Shown: positions 54,416 through 63,072 of the stretch, piece by piece
How the letters are laid out: each line of letters begins with the position of its first letter
Numbering within the stretch: the stretch's first letter is position 1
Source: an uncultured Cohaesibacter sp.
GTDB lineage: Bacteria > Pseudomonadota > Alphaproteobacteria > Rhizobiales > Cohaesibacteraceae
NCBI RefSeq assembly: GCF_963678225.1
Contig: NZ_OY782764.1
Coordinates: 1,431,001-1,495,000, forward strand
Direction: 5' to 3'
Length of the DNA: 64,000 nt
Notes under the pieces: model-generated
The model's input: the letters and a program-made list of their open reading frames with translations, nothing else
Told to the model about the DNA's origin: nothing
Database searches by the model: none
Position numbers and translations under genes: made by a program

Positions 54416-57400
54416 CAGAAGTCGAGCCTCCCATCTTCATCCTTTCTTCGCTCTAGCAAATCCATCAGCTCATCGATGTTGTCCCTGAGGATGTCTTCGA
54501 TATCTTCGCGACTGAGTGATGATCCTTCCCCGATAGAAATCTGAGGAGTAAACTGGATATGATAGGTTGCCCCAGACTGTGTGTTTGGCGCACCGGAAGA
54601 GTTCCCGCTTGCCTGCATGGCCGACACAGTGGGCGTCATAGCTTGCGGTACCGAAGCTGAGAGCGCCTGAGTCTCAACTGCCGGAGGAATAACGGGGGCT
54701 TTTGGTACCGCAACAATATTGGGAACGCGCGGCGCAGCCGTTTGAGCAAGAGGTGCAGTGGCCATCTGGGGCATCGCAACGGCAGGCGATCCAATCGTTG
54801 CTGCAGCCAACGTTGCGGCAGCAGCATTACGCATAGCGCGGACCATCGGCTCTGGCTTGATAGACCTAGCAATTGTTTCACCAAACTTGAGGCGATGAAT
54901 ATCACTGAGCGGTCCAACCTTCGCTGGGCTCGATGGCAAATGGTCTCGCAGTTGCTGTGTCACATTGCGCATCTCGTTGACAAGGATTGAGGCGCGAGAT
55001 CGCATACCGGCTGCGATGGTCTCCATCATACGCTGCCCTTGATAGGTAAAATCAACGGATGCCAAAAGATTAGCTATAGTGTCGACAGCCGCTTGAACAA
55101 TGGTTGGCAGAACCTGAGCTTTGGCCTGTACTGCATCCAGCCTGGTCAACGCAGGGGAAACATCCGCAGTAGCAACCTGATCAAGCGCCTCTTTGAGATC
55201 TTGTGCTGCAGCTGTCGCTCTTTCGATGGATGCCGGATCTCGGGCGGCAATCGTTACAGGATCATCATCGGCAAACAGGGATCGCACCCGGTTCCAGGCT
55301 GCTCCGGCCTTATCCACCATACCATCAATCATGCCCTCCAAATCTGGCAATTCGGGCATCGGAATCTTTGGCCATGTCCAATCAGGCAACCAATCCAAAG
55401 AAAAGAAAGCCCGCACTTCATCCATAAGAGAAGATAGGTTTGGTAGGCTTAATTCTGGTAATTCCGGCCAAGAGAATGAAGCAATTGACGCTTTGAGTGT
55501 ATCAAGATTTAGTCCTTCGATAAGTGCGTTTAGATCTGGCAGATCAAAAGAGGGAAAATCGGGAAGTTCCGGCCAAGAAAAATCAACTCCGACATCGAAC
55601 AAGCCCTTCACCTTAGTCCACCCAGCCTGAATACTTTCTGACAGATTATTCCAGAATGAACTGAACCAATCCGTCAGAGAAGACCAGTTACTGATAACCA
55701 GCCCAAGCGGCGTCCAGCCAAACAGGGACTTAAGCCCATTCCACCCAGTCTGCGCCAAGCTTTGGATATTCGGCCAGAATGATGCAAACCAGTCTGTCAG
55801 TGCTGACCAGTTATTGATGATCAACCCAAGAGGCGTCCATGCAAAGAGAGATTTAAGACCATCCCACCCGGCTTGAGCTAAATTCTGGATACCTGGCCAA
55901 AAAGATGCAAACCAGTCCGAGATTACCCCCCAATTGTTCGCGATCATAGCGAGAGGATGCCAGGACAAATTGGATTTGAACCAATCCCATGCACCGCTAG
56001 CGAGATTGACTATTTGATCCCAGAGGTTTCCAAACCAATCAGCAATACCATCCCAGTTTTCATAAATGAGATAAGCCGCCGCAGCGACAGCCGCCACTCC
56101 GGCAACAACGGCAACAACAGGCAGTGAGAGCGCAGCAATACCGGAGCCAACCAGCACCAGCCCACCTGCCAATTGCGCAAAGCCAGTGATGATGCTTGCA
56201 ATGGTACCCAACAAGGGCAGAGCGATGAACACGCCAACCAAGCGGTTCCAGCCGCCAAGAGCGTCAGCGGCTGTTTTCAGCCAATTTCCGACCTGTTGAA
56301 GTACCGACCAGAGTTCTTGTCCGAATGACCAGATGGTCTGAAGGCTGGCGATGATGTTGCTGCTTATTTGCTCTGCAAAGGCTTTAAGGGAGCCATCAGC
56401 CTTCATGCGGTTGAGTGTATCAAGGAAGCCCTGTAGCTTTTCCTTGGCCCAATCAAACACGCCACTCTGAGCAATCAGAAGGCGGAATTGGAACCAATGG
56501 TCAGACATATTGGAAAGCATGCCGTTCCATGTCCGAGACATTTTCTCGGATGCTCCGGAGGCACGATCAGCCATCAGATCTACCAGCTTGGAGATGACAT
56601 CCTTGCCCAATTCTCCGGCAGACGCCAGTTTCTGAAGTTGGGCTGCGCTTTTGCCTGTCGCCTTTGACAGCATATCCCAGACAGGAATGCCGCGCTCAAC
56701 CATCTGGTTGATTTCTTCGGTTTGCAGCTTGCCCTTTGTCCAGGCTTGGCCAACTGCCATAATGATGCCTTGGAGGGTCTCTGCGCCGCCTCCTGACATG
56801 GCCATAGTATCGACCAAGGCGCGCATGGAGCCGTTTGTCGGATCGATGCCGTAAACCTTGAGCTGGCGATAGGCTTCGATCACCTCTGGCAATTCCAGAG
56901 GTGTTTTGGCTGCGAAGTCAGTGATCCAGCCCATAGCCTGTTTTGCTTTCGCGCTGGATTTCTCAAGCGCTTCAAGCTGAACCATATAGGTTTCAACCTG
57001 GGCCGCAGGGCCAATGACCATGTTGGCGGCACCTGCAGCAGCCCCTGCGGCACCGAGACCAAGCCCACCCGCAACCAGAGCACCACGGGCCACCTTGCCA
57101 AAGCCTGATTTCATCATACCCGCACCATTGCGGATGCGGGCAAGCGCTTGCTTGAGACTGAAGACTTTACGAATGGCGGTGGAGATGGAGCCGGTAAAGC
57201 GCCCCATCGCAGCGATGGCGCTGCTGATGGTCCCGCCCAGTGCAGCGGATGTTGCCTTAAGAGAGGCCATCAAACGGTTGGAGCGCTCAACCTGCGAGGC
57301 AAACTTACCTTGTGCTGCGGCTTGGGCTTTGGTTTGCCCAGCCTGTGATTTAGCCAGTTTCCCTTGAGCCTTATTGGCCTTATCCAGCTTCTGATTGGCA

Positions 57401-57471
57401 CGCAGCAACTTGGCCATGCGCTTTGACGCACGATCCGTAAAATCTGCAACAATGCCAAGGCGCATGGTCAT
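54415..57471 (-). CDS. Tail tape measure protein (gpT-like)
   Basis: A 1018-residue tape measure. N-terminal coiled coil with Lys/Ala-rich LRANQKLDKANKAQGKLAKS (residues ~25-60), a hydrophobic segment near residue 130, the conserved tape-measure domain (TPLELPEVIEAYRQLKVYGI, then GIPVWDMLSK), membrane-like helices ~395-465, a Trp-rich repeat region at residues ~471-625, and a C-terminal part with Pro/Ala stretches. It fixes tail length and travels into the host. It is the longest gene in the prophage. Repeats are described separately. Confidence 0.9.
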   Translation of the reverse strand: MTMRLGIVADFTDRASKRMAKLLRANQKLDKANKAQGKLAKSQAGQTKAQAAAQGKFASQVERSNRLMASLKATSAALGGTISSAIAAMGRFTGSISTAIRKVFSLKQALARIRNGAGMMKSGFGKVARGALVAGGLGLGAAGAAAGAANMVIGPAAQVETYMVQLEALEKSSAKAKQAMGWITDFAAKTPLELPEVIEAYRQLKVYGIDPTNGSMRALVDTMAMSGGGAETLQGIIMAVGQAWTKGKLQTEEINQMVERGIPVWDMLSKATGKSAAQLQKLASAGELGKDVISKLVDLMADRASGASEKMSRTWNGMLSNMSDHWFQFRLLIAQSGVFDWAKEKLQGFLDTLNRMKADGSLKAFAEQISSNIIASLQTIWSFGQELWSVLQQVGNWLKTAADALGGWNRLVGVFIALPLLGTIASIITGFAQLAGGLVLVGSGIAALSLPVVAVVAGVAAVAAAAYLIYENWDGIADWFGNLWDQIVNLASGAWDWFKSNLSWHPLAMIANNWGVISDWFASFWPGIQNLAQAGWDGLKSLFAWTPLGLIINNWSALTDWFASFWPNIQSLAQTGWNGLKSLFGWTPLGLVISNWSSLTDWFSSFWNNLSESIQAGWTKVKGLFDVGVDFSWPELPDFPSFDLPDLNALIEGLNLDTLKASIASFSWPELPELSLPNLSSLMDEVRAFFSLDWLPDWTWPKIPMPELPDLEGMIDGMVDKAGAAWNRVRSLFADDDPVTIAARDPASIERATAAAQDLKEALDQVATADVSPALTRLDAVQAKAQVLPTIVQAAVDTIANLLASVDFTYQGQRMMETIAAGMRSRASILVNEMRNVTQQLRDHLPSSPAKVGPLSDIHRLKFGETIARSIKPEPMVRAMRNAAAATLAAATIGSPAVAMPQMATAPLAQTAAPRVPNIVAVPKAPVIPPAVETQALSASVPQAMTPTVSAMQASGNSSGAPNTQSGATYHIQFTPQISIGEGSSLSREDIEDILRDNIDELMDLLERRKDEDGRLDF
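55597..56061 (-). repeat. Tandem 41-residue repeats inside the tape measure gene
   Basis: Four units of 41 residues (123 bases each, the last partial) run from 56061 down to about 55597. They begin ENWDGIADWF, NNWGVISDWF, NNWSALTDWF and SNWSSLTDWF, and share DWFASFWPxI and GLKSLFxWTPLGL. The second and third units are the most alike. Confidence 0.9.
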
Positions 57472-57480
57472 CAGGAAACT

Positions 57481-57660
57481 CTAACCTTTGGAGGCTTTTT
57501 CTACCGCTTTTCGTTCAGCTTCGGCCTTTGCCTCATCCATTGCCATCTGCTCTTCGAAGACACAGAGGAATTCTTCCTCCTGCATGGCATCGAGATCGGA
57601 TGAGGCCCAGCCGCGATTGACGAGATAGATGTGGCAATCAAGGGAGGAAAGCCTTAGCTC
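57481..57660 (-). CDS. Tail assembly protein E' (P2 gpE'-like), -1 frame extension
   Basis: An open frame of about 60 codons with no good start of its own, ending in TAG at 57481-57483. It contains NRGWASSDLDAMQEEEF, matching the pattern of the GpE' domain, and a charged helical C-terminus. It overlaps the end of gene E in the -1 frame at a GGGGG run (57662-57666). As in P2, it is probably made only as an E-E' fusion by -1 frameshifting. Confidence 0.7.
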   Translation of the reverse strand, partial: ELRLSSLDCHIYLVNRGWASSDLDAMQEEEFLCVFEEQMAMDEAKAEAERKAVEKASKG

Positions 57661-58031
57661 TCCCCCATGGTCGTTGGCCCGTTTCCCTCATCATCCTCAT
57701 CCTCGTCATCGGAGCCGAAGATTTCCGCCAGCAGCTCGTTGGCATCGGACATCGGGATATATTCGCGGAAATCCGCTTCGGTCAGCTTTTCACCATCAAA
57801 CAGGCAAATCCGGCAAATATAGAGGATCTGGGCTTTGCCGAGCTTGTTTTTGGCAAGCCGCAGCGCACTGGCCCAGACCCCATGCTTTCGGAATTTAGGG
57901 AAAGAGACGACAACACCGGTTTCGGGAAGAGTAAAGCGGGCATCGCCCTCATTGGCAGATCGGTAGTTTTTCAGTTTGTCAATGACAGACGACCGTTTCG
58001 TGCTGGCAGCGCCAGTTTCCGTGGCAGACAT
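57654..58031 (-). CDS. Tail assembly chaperone E (P2 gpE-like)
   Basis: A 125-residue protein: NYRSANEGDARFTLPE, then KAQILYICRICLFDG, and an acidic end (GSDDEDEDDEGNG). GAGGAG precedes ATG 58031. It lies between the tube and tape measure genes, the place of the tail assembly chaperone, and its last codons carry a G5 run suited to frameshifting into E'. Confidence 0.78.
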   Translation of the reverse strand: MSATETGAASTKRSSVIDKLKNYRSANEGDARFTLPETGVVVSFPKFRKHGVWASALRLAKNKLGKAQILYICRICLFDGEKLTEADFREYIPMSDANELLAEIFGSDDEDEDDEGNGPTTMGES

Positions 58032-58117
58032 GGCAAGCTCCTCAGAGAAAATAGCTGATATAAAAAGCCCCGCACGTTGCCGCACGAGGCTTGTCGCTCT
58101 CCATGATAATGAAGAGA

Positions 58118-58633
58118 TCAGGTCCAGAAATCGCCGGAACTGTTCCCCGCACGATTGTTGAAGACATCAACTTCCAGCAGCGTCTGGTCGCTGTCGTGAA
58201 TACGCTGGACAAGGCGGGAGCAGGAAAACTCCAGAGGGATGTCTTCATTCTCCCCCAGAGAGACTTCCTGATGCTCATAGCCGGTAACACGCATGGTAAG
58301 GATTGAGATGCGCGTGAAAGACCGGTCCGCATCATATCCGTCTTCATTATTCACATCGACATATTGATGGAACTGAAGCTTCTGCGATTTTGTCGGATTG
58401 AAGAATTCCGCCATGAGATCCGGCTCAAAGAAGCTCATGGTGAAAGAGCCGCTCAAAGCCTCCAGGATCCGCGTTGGTGGTTCATAGACAGCCACCTGTC
58501 CCAGCGTCTCGATGGAAACGGTTTTCCATTTGATGGCTGGTAGCTGAAAGCTCTTGGCAATACCAATCAGGCTGTTGTCTTCGAGATAGACATCAGACTG
58601 GACCGATTGGCCGTAACGACGAAAATCTGACAT
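58118..58633 (-). CDS. Tail tube protein (FII-like)
   Basis: A 171-residue major tail tube protein of the P2 FII family: SVQSDVYLEDNSLIGIAKSF, MRVTGYEHQEVSLGENEDIP. AAGGAG precedes the start. Inner tube of the contractile tail. Confidence 0.88.
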   Translation of the reverse strand: MSDFRRYGQSVQSDVYLEDNSLIGIAKSFQLPAIKWKTVSIETLGQVAVYEPPTRILEALSGSFTMSFFEPDLMAEFFNPTKSQKLQFHQYVDVNNEDGYDADRSFTRISILTMRVTGYEHQEVSLGENEDIPLEFSCSRLVQRIHDSDQTLLEVDVFNNRAGNSSGDFWT

Positions 58634-58652
58634 TGCTGTGCTCCTTTATCAG

Positions 58653-59966
58653 TTACGCCACATCGGCAGTGGTGTCTGTGGTGGAAAGGCCAAGAGGATC
58701 GCCCAACAGGTCAGTATCGATCCAGTCATTGACGGTTAGCCATTCCATGACGCCGACCGGAGCCCATTTCATGGTCCAATAGTAATGGCCTTCCGCGACG
58801 GTATCGGTTGTAGTTTGCTCTCTATCGAACGCAAACCGGAACCCGGACAAAGCAGGATCTTTGCCTGTGGTTTTGCCAAGACCGTAGGCATTGATGCGAT
58901 CCTCGACCAATTCGATATTGGCCGGATTACCATTTCGGTCTTTCCACTGGTCAAGATAGTGAAGAACCGCTTCATGCAGCACATCTTCGATTAGCTGAAC
59001 ATGCAGGAAGTTGCGCATATTGGTATCGGTTGGCCACGCCATCGAGCGGTTACCCGAGGTATGAGGCCCTTTGCCATGGCGTTCCTCGCAGGTAACAATG
59101 CCATTGGCACGCATTTCCTGCACATCGGACGTAAAGTCACCGGGAATATAAAGGCATTCCTGGGCAGGTTCTTCGCAGATGATTTCCCGGTTGGACGGGC
59201 TGTGATGGTAGCCAACCTCAACGATATAGCGCATCCAGATCGCAGCCAGAACAGGGCTGTACCAGAGCGGGACTTCTTCACCTGCAGTCTCTGATGTGGT
59301 GTCGAGATCGACAAATTTCAGATAAGGCCAGCAGCCAACGGCCCGACGGGAACTGACCTGCCAGTCAAAGTCACCACTCTCTCCTCGGGCTTCTATGACC
59401 TGCTGGGCAGTGACACCCAAAGGTGCATCCAGAAAATAGCGGGCACGAACCTTGTTTGCGATGGTTTGCATGGCAGTCCGAACGCCCGTCAGCGTCGAAA
59501 AACCCGGAACGAGAAGGAACTTGGGGAACCAGCCAAAGGATTGATAGCAGGCATAGGCATGCTGAAGACCTGATGGTTGTCCTGCTGCATCAAAGGCACC
59601 GATAATGTCCAGATTGGTGACCACACTCGGATCTGGATCACCGTCCGTAACATGGGTATCCGGATCAAACACGTTGACCACACAAATGGTGCCAATCCCT
59701 TGCGAGCCCTCCTGATCGAACATCTGATGCAGTGCCGCCGGGATGGTGTAGCCATCACGCACTGGCCCGAAATATTCTGTGATCTGGTCACGGCGTTTGA
59801 TGAGGATCTTCTTGTTGATGTAAGCGGCACGCTCTTCAGCGGTTGCATGAACCTCCTGAATGGGAGCCGTGCCGACCAGCAGAGCCGTTGCCGCTTTCAA
59901 CTCGGTAACAGTCGTGCCACCATCATCAACCGTGACAATCTCTGCGCCATATTTACGTTCAGCCAT
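58653..59966 (-). CDS. Tail sheath protein (FI-like)
   Basis: A 437-residue contractile sheath protein: GTAPIQEVHATAEERAAYIN, SRRAVGCWPYLKFVD, a PVLAAIWMRYIVEVGYHHSP segment and C-terminal WTMKWAPVGVMEWL. It precedes the tube gene, as in P2. It overlaps the small upstream gene by 8 bases. Confidence 0.9.
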   Translation of the reverse strand: MAERKYGAEIVTVDDGGTTVTELKAATALLVGTAPIQEVHATAEERAAYINKKILIKRRDQITEYFGPVRDGYTIPAALHQMFDQEGSQGIGTICVVNVFDPDTHVTDGDPDPSVVTNLDIIGAFDAAGQPSGLQHAYACYQSFGWFPKFLLVPGFSTLTGVRTAMQTIANKVRARYFLDAPLGVTAQQVIEARGESGDFDWQVSSRRAVGCWPYLKFVDLDTTSETAGEEVPLWYSPVLAAIWMRYIVEVGYHHSPSNREIICEEPAQECLYIPGDFTSDVQEMRANGIVTCEERHGKGPHTSGNRSMAWPTDTNMRNFLHVQLIEDVLHEAVLHYLDQWKDRNGNPANIELVEDRINAYGLGKTTGKDPALSGFRFAFDREQTTTDTVAEGHYYWTMKWAPVGVMEWLTVNDWIDTDLLGDPLGLSTTDTTADVA

Positions 59967-60183
59967 TGGTAACTCCCTTCGCTTTGATCAGCTTCATGGC
60001 TTTCCAGCCTTCAACAACCGGGTGGCCATCCAGAAGGCTGTAGGTTTTGCCAGGATGAAGGGTCTCATCCAGAAAGATGACCATCTTGTCATCGGTGCCT
60101 TTGGCCTTGAGGCACACAGACTGGACTGGTCCGGAATAAAGATAGTCCTTAAAGACCACCTCGGGTTTGCTTGCGTCAGACAT
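59959..60183 (-). CDS. Small phage structural protein
   Basis: A 74-residue protein with no recognised motif. It lies between the connector genes and the sheath with tight spacing, suggesting a small head-tail joining or tail protein. Starts at ATG 60183; GAGGA lies just upstream. Confidence 0.6.
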   Translation of the reverse strand: MSDASKPEVVFKDYLYSGPVQSVCLKAKGTDDKMVIFLDETLHPGKTYSLLDGHPVVEGWKAMKLIKAKGVTNG

Positions 60184-60185
60184 GG

Positions 60186-60683
60186 TCAGTCCTCCTGTCT
60201 TGCGCTGTTGAGGGGGTAACGGGGGCGTGGAATATTATGCTCGGCGGCGACCGCCACGGTCTCGCAGGCAATATCGATCTGCCAGTCCCAGCGTCCGGCC
60301 TGCTGACCAACCATCTGGTCTGAGACCAGATAGAAGGGCTTGCAGCCATCAAGGCGCACATTCTGGGCTGCCTTGCGGATCAGCTCGATGGTGCCGTATG
60401 CCGCGAGGCGCTCATCTTCGGCACCACCGCGAAGGGCATAAACATAGAGAGCCAGCGTGAACTGAAGCTCCCGCACCTGCCGGATCTGGTCTGTTGGCTT
60501 GCTGTAGCGGGAACCGGAATAGTGGACCAGACACACCGCTTTCATCCTCGCCATATCGAACTGTTCCGGTTCATTAGGGAAAGGCGCGATATAATAGGGT
60601 GATGGTAGAAATACCTTGAGCCGTTCAACCAGCCCGCTTTCCAGATTGGACAGCAAATCGGTTTTGAGAATGAGATCAGTCAA
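60186..60683 (-). CDS. Gp37-like head-tail protein
   Basis: A 165-residue protein of the Mu gp37-like family: KVFLPSPYYIAPFPNEPEQF, then VRELQFTLALYVYALRG. It probably acts in head completion or tail joining. It overlaps the gp36-like gene by 8 bases. Confidence 0.75.
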   Translation of the reverse strand: MTDLILKTDLLSNLESGLVERLKVFLPSPYYIAPFPNEPEQFDMARMKAVCLVHYSGSRYSKPTDQIRQVRELQFTLALYVYALRGGAEDERLAAYGTIELIRKAAQNVRLDGCKPFYLVSDQMVGQQAGRWDWQIDIACETVAVAAEHNIPRPRYPLNSARQED

Positions 60684-61158
60684 AGCCGTATCCCTTCAAG
60701 ATATGATCGGAACGACTGGCTGGAAAAGAATATTGAACCGCAGTGCCGTCCTGGCTCTGGGCAACATCAAGCCCCGGTAAATCCAGATCAGATCTGCCCG
60801 CATAAATGTCCTTTAGCCAAGCCATGACATCGCGATAACGATCCCGCCACTCATCAGAAACACCTGACGTGTCATGCACCCGATCCCGAAGCCAATAGAT
60901 GACAAGGGTCTCAGATGCCCCTTTCAGAGCTTCGGGCATTTCTTCCGGAACCATGCTTTCCAAAGCCGGATAGCGTGATTTGACATAGCCGGAAATCAGG
61001 CTCTGGGCACGCTTGATTTGATAGGTGAGACGGGCGGTGTCGATTTGCCGACCGGCGGCACCATTCCAGCCACCCGTCCCGCAAAGAGCGAGCAAATCGC
61101 TTTCGTCCTGACGGGCAATCAGTTCCTCGACCGTTAAATAAAGTCCCGTCTCAGCCAT
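60676..61158 (-). CDS. Mu gp36-like protein (DUF1320)
   Basis: A 160-residue protein that starts LYLTVEELIARQDESDLLAL and contains AQSLISGYVKSRYPAL and YWLRDRVHDTSGVSDEW, the DUF1320/gp36 pattern. It is a likely head-completion connector. Confidence 0.8.
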   Translation of the reverse strand: MAETGLYLTVEELIARQDESDLLALCGTGGWNGAAGRQIDTARLTYQIKRAQSLISGYVKSRYPALESMVPEEMPEALKGASETLVIYWLRDRVHDTSGVSDEWRDRYRDVMAWLKDIYAGRSDLDLPGLDVAQSQDGTAVQYSFPASRSDHILKGYGFD

Positions 61159-61171
61159 GATCTAACGCGTC

Positions 61172-61624
61172 CTATTCGCTCTCAGCTTTGCCGTCTGCAT
61201 CGGATTTGACGGCGGCATTCTGCGCCTGAATTTCAGCCCAGATGGCTTTCACCTCATCAGCAGACACATCAAAACCGACCTGTTTTTCGATAACGGAGAC
61301 TTTCGGCTCTCCAGCCTTGGTCAAATCGCTGTCGGCCTTCAGACTTGGAAATGCATTGATGATCGCCTGCTTGCGCTCTTCATCAGTAAGACTGTCCTCA
61401 GCCTTCCCGTCAGCTAGGAGACCAGTATCTTCCGTCTCTCCGGCTTCAGTCTCGGCCTCCTCGGGAGCAACCTCTTCGGGTTCACCGACCACTTTGAGTT
61501 TGAGAAGCTGAGCTGCTTCTTTCGGTGTCATGGAAATCTTGTTGGCTTCCGGATCGCTTGGCTTGTAGAGAATGCCATTGCGACGAATAGCCGAAAGCAC
61601 GGGATAGATCTTCTCATCAGACAT
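61172..61624 (-). CDS. Mu gp35-like protein with acidic linker
   Basis: A 150-residue protein, very rich in Glu/Ala/Asp from residues ~50-85, with a basic start and a Gln/Ala-rich end. It follows the capsid gene, as gp35 does in Mu-like phages. Similarity is by position and composition. Confidence 0.6.
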   Translation of the reverse strand: MSDEKIYPVLSAIRRNGILYKPSDPEANKISMTPKEAAQLLKLKVVGEPEEVAPEEAETEAGETEDTGLLADGKAEDSLTDEERKQAIINAFPSLKADSDLTKAGEPKVSVIEKQVGFDVSADEVKAIWAEIQAQNAAVKSDADGKAESE

Positions 61625-61686
61625 AGCTTCAGACTTTCAGATTTTGGAGGAGGAAGATGGCCTTATGGCCACCCTGAAGATTAAGC

Positions 61687-62625
61687 TCAGGCTGAGGTGG
61701 CGTTCTGGATCAGGAAGCCAGCCTTATTAGCGATGATCAGTTCCTTGACGCTTTCGCCAGACCGGACCAGCTTGCCGCCATAAAGCCCCATATTGGCCGG
61801 AAGCGTTCCGGCAACCTTCTTGCCGACTTGAGCTGTGTAACCGAAGGTCAGGCCACCTGTGGTGTCTGCGGTGCGGTTGATGAACTGGCCAGAAACCGAG
61901 TTGCCCCAGACCCGCACCAGCTCGGGATCTTCACCCGGCTTGTTGATATTGACGCGACCTTCGCCGACCAGCACCCGCTTGACGCCGATCAGTTCAGCAA
62001 ACTGGGCCTGAGTGACACGACCGCTATCCCCGCTATTGCCATGCACGGCTTTCACCACAATCGGGTTTTTGCGCACAGCGAACCATGGTTTGTGCCCAAA
62101 GGTGATCTGATTGGGCTTGATCCAGCAGGAGGCCATCAGGTCTTCAATGATCGTGAGTGGATCAGATTCGGGATCGTCAAATAGGTCTGTGCCTGCCAGC
62201 GTTTCAACCAGACTGTCATCATATTGCGTGGCATCAGTCACCAGATTGGCGACGCGAACCTCTCGTCCCAGGATAACGATGTCGGTCGCCCGCTCTGTTG
62301 CCCGATGTTCCGGGTTGAAGCCATTCTGTTTGGCTTCATCAATGGTAACCTTGTCCAGAGGCACATCGATGCCGAAGTCATCGACCGATGAATCCTTCTC
62401 GGTCCCTTCGATCTCGACCTGGTTCGGCGTTGAACGGCGACCAACCTTTGTATCCGGCAAAGTGAAGGCTTCCGCCTCATTGTAAGACTGGTATTTGAAA
62501 TTGCGGACAGATGGCACACGAGGCAACACATCGTCAGCAATGAGACTGTAATCAGGGTTCCGATAGGAAACCGCAATGTTCGTGAGCGTCGGGCTCGGCG
62601 TAAATTGGTCCGTAGCGGCGGCCAT
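61687..62625 (-). CDS. Major capsid protein
   Basis: A 312-residue protein. NIAVSYRNPDYSLIADDVLP is a strong match to the N-terminal pattern of Mu-like/transposable-phage capsids; the middle has ELIGVKRVLVGEGRVN and FGHKPWFAVRKNPIVV. Gene order (protease, decoration, capsid, gp35, gp36, gp37) supports the call. Confidence 0.82.
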   Translation of the reverse strand: MAAATDQFTPSPTLTNIAVSYRNPDYSLIADDVLPRVPSVRNFKYQSYNEAEAFTLPDTKVGRRSTPNQVEIEGTEKDSSVDDFGIDVPLDKVTIDEAKQNGFNPEHRATERATDIVILGREVRVANLVTDATQYDDSLVETLAGTDLFDDPESDPLTIIEDLMASCWIKPNQITFGHKPWFAVRKNPIVVKAVHGNSGDSGRVTQAQFAELIGVKRVLVGEGRVNINKPGEDPELVRVWGNSVSGQFINRTADTTGGLTFGYTAQVGKKVAGTLPANMGLYGGKLVRSGESVKELIIANKAGFLIQNATSA

Positions 62626-62662
62626 AACTAAACCTTTCTAGCAAGAGTTAAGGGGAAACGGC

Positions 62663-63040
62663 TTAGCCGTAGAGAATGGATGGCTGAATGAAGACAGACC
62701 CGATGGTGCCAACGCCACCGGCCTCCATCGCCCGACCAATGATCGGTAGAGAGGCATCAACCGCTGGCTCGGCTTTGATGGCGCAGCCATTTGCATCGGC
62801 GGTCAATGGATCGCCATACGCGACACCTGCGCCATATTCCACCGGTCGGATCTGATCGTGGTAGACATCAATCCGATCACCGGCAGCAGCGGCTCCGCGA
62901 ATGCCCGATGTGCCAACCAGCACATCACCAACACTGGCAACAGCCATATGGCCTTCTTCAGAACCAAAGGTGATGAGGCGGTTTTTATTGATGAGGCCGT
63001 CAGCCTCATAATTCTTGATAAAGCCCATATGCGATTGCAT
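62663..63040 (-). CDS. Capsid decoration-like protein (DUF2190-like)
   Basis: A 125-residue protein: INKNRLITFGSEEGHMAVAS, then GDRIDVYHDQIRPVEYGAG and a beta-rich end. AGGAG sits seven bases before ATG 63040. Between protease and capsid, the usual place of a small head decoration or stabilising protein. Confidence 0.72.
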   Translation of the reverse strand: MQSHMGFIKNYEADGLINKNRLITFGSEEGHMAVASVGDVLVGTSGIRGAAAAGDRIDVYHDQIRPVEYGAGVAYGDPLTADANGCAIKAEPAVDASLPIIGRAMEAGGVGTIGSVFIQPSILYG

Positions 63041-63072
63041 GAGGTTTCTCCTGAAAGGTAACGGGAAAAGGA

